A program made the position numbers and the translations under genes. A DNA stretch of 64,000 bases, taken from assembly GCF_019710475.1 (NCBI RefSeq), contig NZ_JAJFAX010000015.1:1-64000 (forward strand), in the 5' to 3' direction. Source of the DNA: Glycomyces sp. TRM65418. Lineage in GTDB: Bacteria > Actinomycetota > Actinomycetes > Mycobacteriales > Micromonosporaceae. Every line of letters starts with the position of its first letter. Position 1 is the stretch's first letter. Below the pieces are notes generated by a model, which was given only the letters and a program-made list of their open reading frames with translations, was not told the origin of the DNA and ran no database searches. This document shows positions 61,136 through 64,000 of this stretch, one piece after another.

Positions 61136-62173
61136 TTGGACGAAGCGCTTGGCCCCCAGCACGATGCGGGTAAACCGGCCCGCCCGCGCGTGACCATGGC
61201 CGACGTCGCCGCGAAGGCCGGCGTCTCCCGCACCCTCGTCTCGCTGGTGCTCCGCGGCCGCCCCGGCGCGGGAGCCGCGACCCGCGAGCGGGTCCTGCGG
61301 GCCGCCGACGAACTCGGCTACCGGCCCGACAGCGCCGCCCAGATGCTCGCGCGCGGCCGCAGCGCCGCCATCGGCGTCATGATCGACCTCGACCAGCCCT
61401 TCCACGCCGAACTCGTCAAGGCCGTCTACCCCATCGCCGAGCAGCTCGGCTACGACGTCCTGCTCTCGGCCATCGCGCCCGGCCGCGACGGCCAGAAGGC
61501 CATCGAAGCGCTCCTCGGACACCGCTGCGAAGCCCTGATCCTCCTCGGCTCCGACTCCGACGCGCCGTACATCGAACGCATCGCCGGGACCAACCCCACC
61601 GTCGTCATCGGCCGCAAGTCCGGCACCCCGGGCGTCGACAGCGTCCACACGGCCGAGACCAAGGGCGTCCGCCAGGCCGTGGACCACCTCGTGGAACTCG
61701 GCCACCGCCGCATCGTCCACATCGACGGCGGCAAGGGCCCCGGCTCGTCCGACCGCCGCAGCGCCTACCGCGCCGCGATGCGCCGCCACCGTCTCGCCGA
61801 CCAGATCCGCGTGATCCCCGGCGCGCACGACGAGAACGCCGGCATCAACGCCGGCATGCTCCTCCTCGGCGAGGACGCGCTCCCGACCGCGGTCCTCGCG
61901 AGCAACGACCGCTGCGCCATGGGCCTCATGCACGCCCTGCGCAGCGGCGGCGTCGACATCCCCGGCCAGGTCTCCATCGTCGGCTACGACGACAGCCACC
62001 TCTCGCACCTGTCGCACATCAACCTCACCACCGTCCGTCAGGACACCGCCAGCATCGCCGAACACGCCGTCCGCTGCGCCGTGGAACGCCTGGAGAACGC
62101 GGGCCTGCCCGGCCGCGAAGTGGTCCTCGAACCCAAACTCGTGATCCGCGCGACCACCGCCCCGCCGGGGTAG
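61136..62173 (+). CDS. LacI-family repressor of the inositol operon (probable)
   Basis: 345 residues from TTG 61136 directly after GAGGGAGGG. HTH at ~20-40 (VTMADVAAKAGVSRTLVSLV), hinge GYRPDSAAQMLARG, then effector domain with VLASNDRCAMGLM, QVSIVGYDDSHLSHL, NLTTVRQDT. Divergent from iolC, with the operator between. Effector unknown, an inositol metabolite expected. Confidence 0.9.
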   Translation: MDEALGPQHDAGKPARPRVTMADVAAKAGVSRTLVSLVLRGRPGAGAATRERVLRAADELGYRPDSAAQMLARGRSAAIGVMIDLDQPFHAELVKAVYPIAEQLGYDVLLSAIAPGRDGQKAIEALLGHRCEALILLGSDSDAPYIERIAGTNPTVVIGRKSGTPGVDSVHTAETKGVRQAVDHLVELGHRRIVHIDGGKGPGSSDRRSAYRAAMRRHRLADQIRVIPGAHDENAGINAGMLLLGEDALPTAVLASNDRCAMGLMHALRSGGVDIPGQVSIVGYDDSHLSHLSHINLTTVRQDTASIAEHAVRCAVERLENAGLPGREVVLEPKLVIRATTAPPG

Positions 62174-62183
62174 CCCGGCGGGG
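62160..62183 (+). terminator. Terminator overlapping the LacI stop codon
   Basis: 10-bp stem CCCCGCCGGG (62160-62169) with CCCGGCGGGG (62174-62183). The GTAG loop contains the TAG stop. Confidence 0.75.
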
Positions 62184-62211
62184 GACTGACGGGGTCGAGC
62201 GCTCGGCAGCG

Positions 62212-62382
62212 CTACTCGGGGTCGGAGGGCAGGCATCGGCGGCGGGCCAGCCGGGTCGCGGCCACGACCGTGGCGACGAAGGCGAGCACGCCGAAGACCA
62301 GCAGGTACTGCAGGGATTCGTTCGAGAAACCGACCCCCATGAGAAGGACGGCGAGGACGGCAGGGATGACCAGGGCACGCAT
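62212..62382 (-). CDS. Small two-helix membrane protein
   Basis: 56 residues from ATG 62382 behind GTGGAG (spacing 8). Sequence: helix 1 VIPAVLAVLLMGVGF, short loop NESLQ, helix 2 YLLVFGVLAFVATVVAATRLA, basic end RRRCLPSDPE. Codon use is normal for the window. No family recognised. It is between the LacI gene and the tRNA, with the same orientation as the tRNA. Confidence 0.65.
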   Translation of the reverse strand: MRALVIPAVLAVLLMGVGFSNESLQYLLVFGVLAFVATVVAATRLARRRCLPSDPE

Positions 62383-62514
62383 CGGGCAACTCCACGGGCT
62401 CAGGAGCAGGGCGATAAGGATGCCCCGTGCGAGGCCCCCTCAACCCCGCGCAGCGCCGATGCACCCGGGCGCGGGCCCGCTGCCGCGCGTTCCGCACGCA
62501 GGCCGCTGGACACG

Positions 62515-62549
62515 AAAAAACCCGGCTCCCTCTCTCGAGGAAACCGGGT
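62515..62549 (-). terminator. Rho-independent terminator of the tRNA gene
   Basis: Minus-strand stem ACCCGG...CCGGGT with a TTTTTT tract at 62520-62515: the only classical U-tailed terminator in the window. Confidence 0.85.
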
Positions 62550-62555
62550 CTTCGT

Positions 62556-62632
62556 TGGTAGCGGGAGGCGGATTTGAACCACCGACCTCCAGGTTATGAG
62601 CCTGGCGAGCTACCGAGCTGCTCTATCCCGCG
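62556..62632 (-). tRNA. Initiator tRNA-Met (CAT)
   Basis: 77 nt with encoded CCA. Acceptor CGCGGGA with 3' strand TCCCGCT gives a C1-U72 mismatch, the mark of initiators; A11-U24 in the D stem is also initiator-type. Anticodon loop CTCATAA. The anticodon stem is CCAGG/CCTGG, so the usual three G-C pairs at 29-31 / 39-41 are A-U, G-C, G-C. T-arm GGTGG TTCAAAT CCGCC. Confidence 0.93.
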
Positions 62633-62739
62633 TCGGTAGTTAAAGAGTACATGACCCCGATCGCGGTCTGCCACAGCGGGGTCCGTGAGCGCAGTCACCG
62701 CTTGTTCACCTGGGGTTTCGCTCGAGGGCCGGGTGAACG

Positions 62740-62777
62740 GCGGCGGCCCGGGCCCCTTTCGGGATCCGGGCCGCCGC
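62740..62777 (-). terminator. Terminator of era
   Basis: 12-bp stem (62740-62751 with 62766-62777, GCGGCGGCCCGG arm) and a 14-nt loop, 25 bp past the stop. Confidence 0.75.
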
Positions 62778-62801
62778 GGCGGTGCGCTGCAAATCGGTGC
62801 G

Positions 62802-63701
62802 CTAGAAGCCGAGGCGTTCGAGCATCTTCGGGTCCCGCTGCCAGTCCTTGGCGACCCGCACGTGCAGGTCGAGGTAGATGCGGCCGCCGATGAGCTGGGC
62901 GATGCCCTTGCGGGCCTTGGTGCCCACCCGCTTGAGGCGCTCGCCGCCCTTGCCGATGATGATGCCCTTCTGGCTGTCGCGCTCGACGTAGATCTCGGCC
63001 CAGATCTTCTTGCGCGGCCCGCCCTCGGACTCCTCGTCCTCGATGTCCTCGATGACGACGGCGAGGGAGTGCGGCAGCTCGTCGCGGACGCCTTCGAGGG
63101 CGGCCTCGCGGATGAGCTCGGCCATCATGACCCGCTCGGGCTCCTCGGTGATCATCCCGTCCGGGTACAGCTGCGGCGACTCGGGCAGGTGGCCCGAGAG
63201 CACGCCGACCAGTTCGTCGAGGTTCTCGCCGGTCTTGGCCGAGACGGGCACGATGTCGGCGAACTCGCCCAGCGCCGCCACGTTCGTCAGGTGGCGCACC
63301 AGGGCGTCCTTGCCGACGAGGTCGATCTTGGTGACGACCGCGACCACTTTCGCTCCGAGCTTGGCGATCTCACCGGAGATGAACTTGTCGCCGGGGCCGG
63401 GCTTCTCGTTGGCGGGCAGGCACAGGCCGATGACGTCGACCTCGGACCAGGTCTGGCGGACGAGGTCGTTCAGCCGCTCGCCCAAGAGGGTGCGCGGGCG
63501 GTGCAGACCGGGCGTGTCGACCAGGATGAGCTGGGAGTCGGGCTGGTGCAGGATCGCGCGGACCACGTGGCGGGTGGTCTGCGGGCGCTTGGAGGTGATC
63601 GCGATCTTCTGGCCCATGATCGCGTTGGTCAGTGTGGACTTGCCGGCGTTCGGGCGGCCCACGAAGCAGGCGAAGCCTGCATGGAAGTCGTTGCTAGGCA
63701 A
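62802..63701 (-). CDS. era: GTPase Era
   Basis: 299 residues. G1 GRPNAGKS, G3 DTPG, G4 TKID, G5 VSAKTG, and the C-terminal KH domain with IGKGGERLKRVG. Binds 16S rRNA and acts in 30S assembly. TTG 63701 follows GAGGTGA and overlaps the end of the preceding gene by 8 nt, so the two are coupled. Confidence 0.96.
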   Translation of the reverse strand: MPSNDFHAGFACFVGRPNAGKSTLTNAIMGQKIAITSKRPQTTRHVVRAILHQPDSQLILVDTPGLHRPRTLLGERLNDLVRQTWSEVDVIGLCLPANEKPGPGDKFISGEIAKLGAKVVAVVTKIDLVGKDALVRHLTNVAALGEFADIVPVSAKTGENLDELVGVLSGHLPESPQLYPDGMITEEPERVMMAELIREAALEGVRDELPHSLAVVIEDIEDEESEGGPRKKIWAEIYVERDSQKGIIIGKGGERLKRVGTKARKGIAQLIGGRIYLDLHVRVAKDWQRDPKMLERLGF

Positions 63702-64000
63702 GACGGGTCACCTCTTTGCGGACCACGGCGTACACGGTCAGGTCGGCGCTGATCTCCTTGGCGGCCCGCAGGCCGTCCTCGTCCGAGGTCGCGCCGAAGA
63801 CCACGGCGGCCTCCAGTCCGTCGGCCCCCGCGGCGAACGCCTGGGCCACCGCCGCCTGGAGCGCGGTGAGCTTGAGGGACGGGAGGTCGACCGCCGCCGA
63901 GGCGTAGGTGCGGCCGATGCCGTCGCGCACGGCCGCGCCGGTGGTCTGCTGGACCCGGCCCGCGGCGCCGCGGGCGAGCGTGACGAGTTTCGCGTCCTCG
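63694..64000 (-). CDS. Cytidine deaminase-like protein (partial, N-terminus off window)
   Basis: At least 102 codons, open past the right edge: EDAKLVTLARGAAGR, QQTTGAAVRDGIGRTYASA, LKLTALQAAVAQAFAAGADG, AVVFGATSDEDGLRA. In actinobacteria a short cytidine-deaminase-like protein with this pattern precedes era. Zinc-binding PCxxC is not seen in the part present, so enzyme activity is doubtful. Confidence 0.75.
   Translation of the reverse strand, partial: EDAKLVTLARGAAGRVQQTTGAAVRDGIGRTYASAAVDLPSLKLTALQAAVAQAFAAGADGLEAAVVFGATSDEDGLRAAKEISADLTVYAVVRKEVTRLA

Overview
The window is about 72% GC and densely packed, with GTG and TTG starts, strong third-position GC bias and long GC-rich hairpin terminators. 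It is chromosomal DNA of a high-GC actinomycete. Synteny with other actinobacteria (folP2 / DivIVA-domain gene / DUF3117, htrA-tatB, amtB then ffh, cytidine-deaminase-like gene then era) supports this. Secreted arabinan-degrading enzymes, a phytase and inositol catabolism suggest a soil or plant-associated saprophyte. The genus cannot be proved from the sequence; Glycomycetales or a neighbour is only a guess. I see no prophage, IS element, CRISPR array or rRNA.

Layout. 1-13.2 kb: folP2 (partial, minus), M18 aminopeptidase, an FtsK/SpoIIIE-like three-module ATPase with a coiled-coil membrane partner, a membrane DivIVA-domain protein, a conserved hypothetical, DUF3117, HtrA protease, TatB, a VOC protein, DUF4190, an amidohydrolase and Ffh. 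13.2-22.2 kb: AmtB, a LacI regulator with a large glycoside hydrolase, an aldo/keto reductase, MscL, two tandem VOC paralogues and a decayed toxin-antitoxin pair. 22.2-26.1 kb: a nickel-type (NikA, fused NikB-NikC) uptake operon divergent from a GNAT gene across a perfect Nur-box-like palindrome. 26.1-38.2 kb: GlpQ-type phosphodiesterase behind a three-unit PHO box, an ABC exporter, a CASTOR/POLLUX-like ion channel, a PCMT-type methyltransferase, LysE, a YqeB-like protein, a secreted protein, a dihydrofolate-reductase-family pseudogene and another VOC gene. 38.2-43 kb: DUF6069, AraC, MFS, CDF, Smr and an excisionase-like HTH protein. 43-47 kb: a ferric-siderophore ABC operon behind an IdeR/DtxR iron box. 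47-52.7 kb: beta-propeller phytase behind a PHO box, a Trm11-like methyltransferase and two RICIN-GH43 arabinan enzymes. 52.8-62.2 kb: a complete seven-gene myo-inositol operon (iolC, aldolase, iolB, iolD, mmsA/iolA, iolE-like, iolG) divergent from its probable LacI repressor. 62.2-64 kb: a small membrane protein, initiator tRNA, era and a partial cytidine-deaminase-like gene.

How the genes work together. Nutrient sensing is the strongest theme. Nickel (Nur-like box), iron (IdeR-like box) and phosphate (two PHO boxes, on phytase and GlpQ, both of which release phosphate from organic sources) each have a recognisable operator in front of a fitting gene. Carbon catabolism is under local LacI repressors or palindromic operators. 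At least seven genes carry a -10-like hexamer 6-7 nt before the start codon and no ribosome binding site, the layout of leaderless mRNAs.
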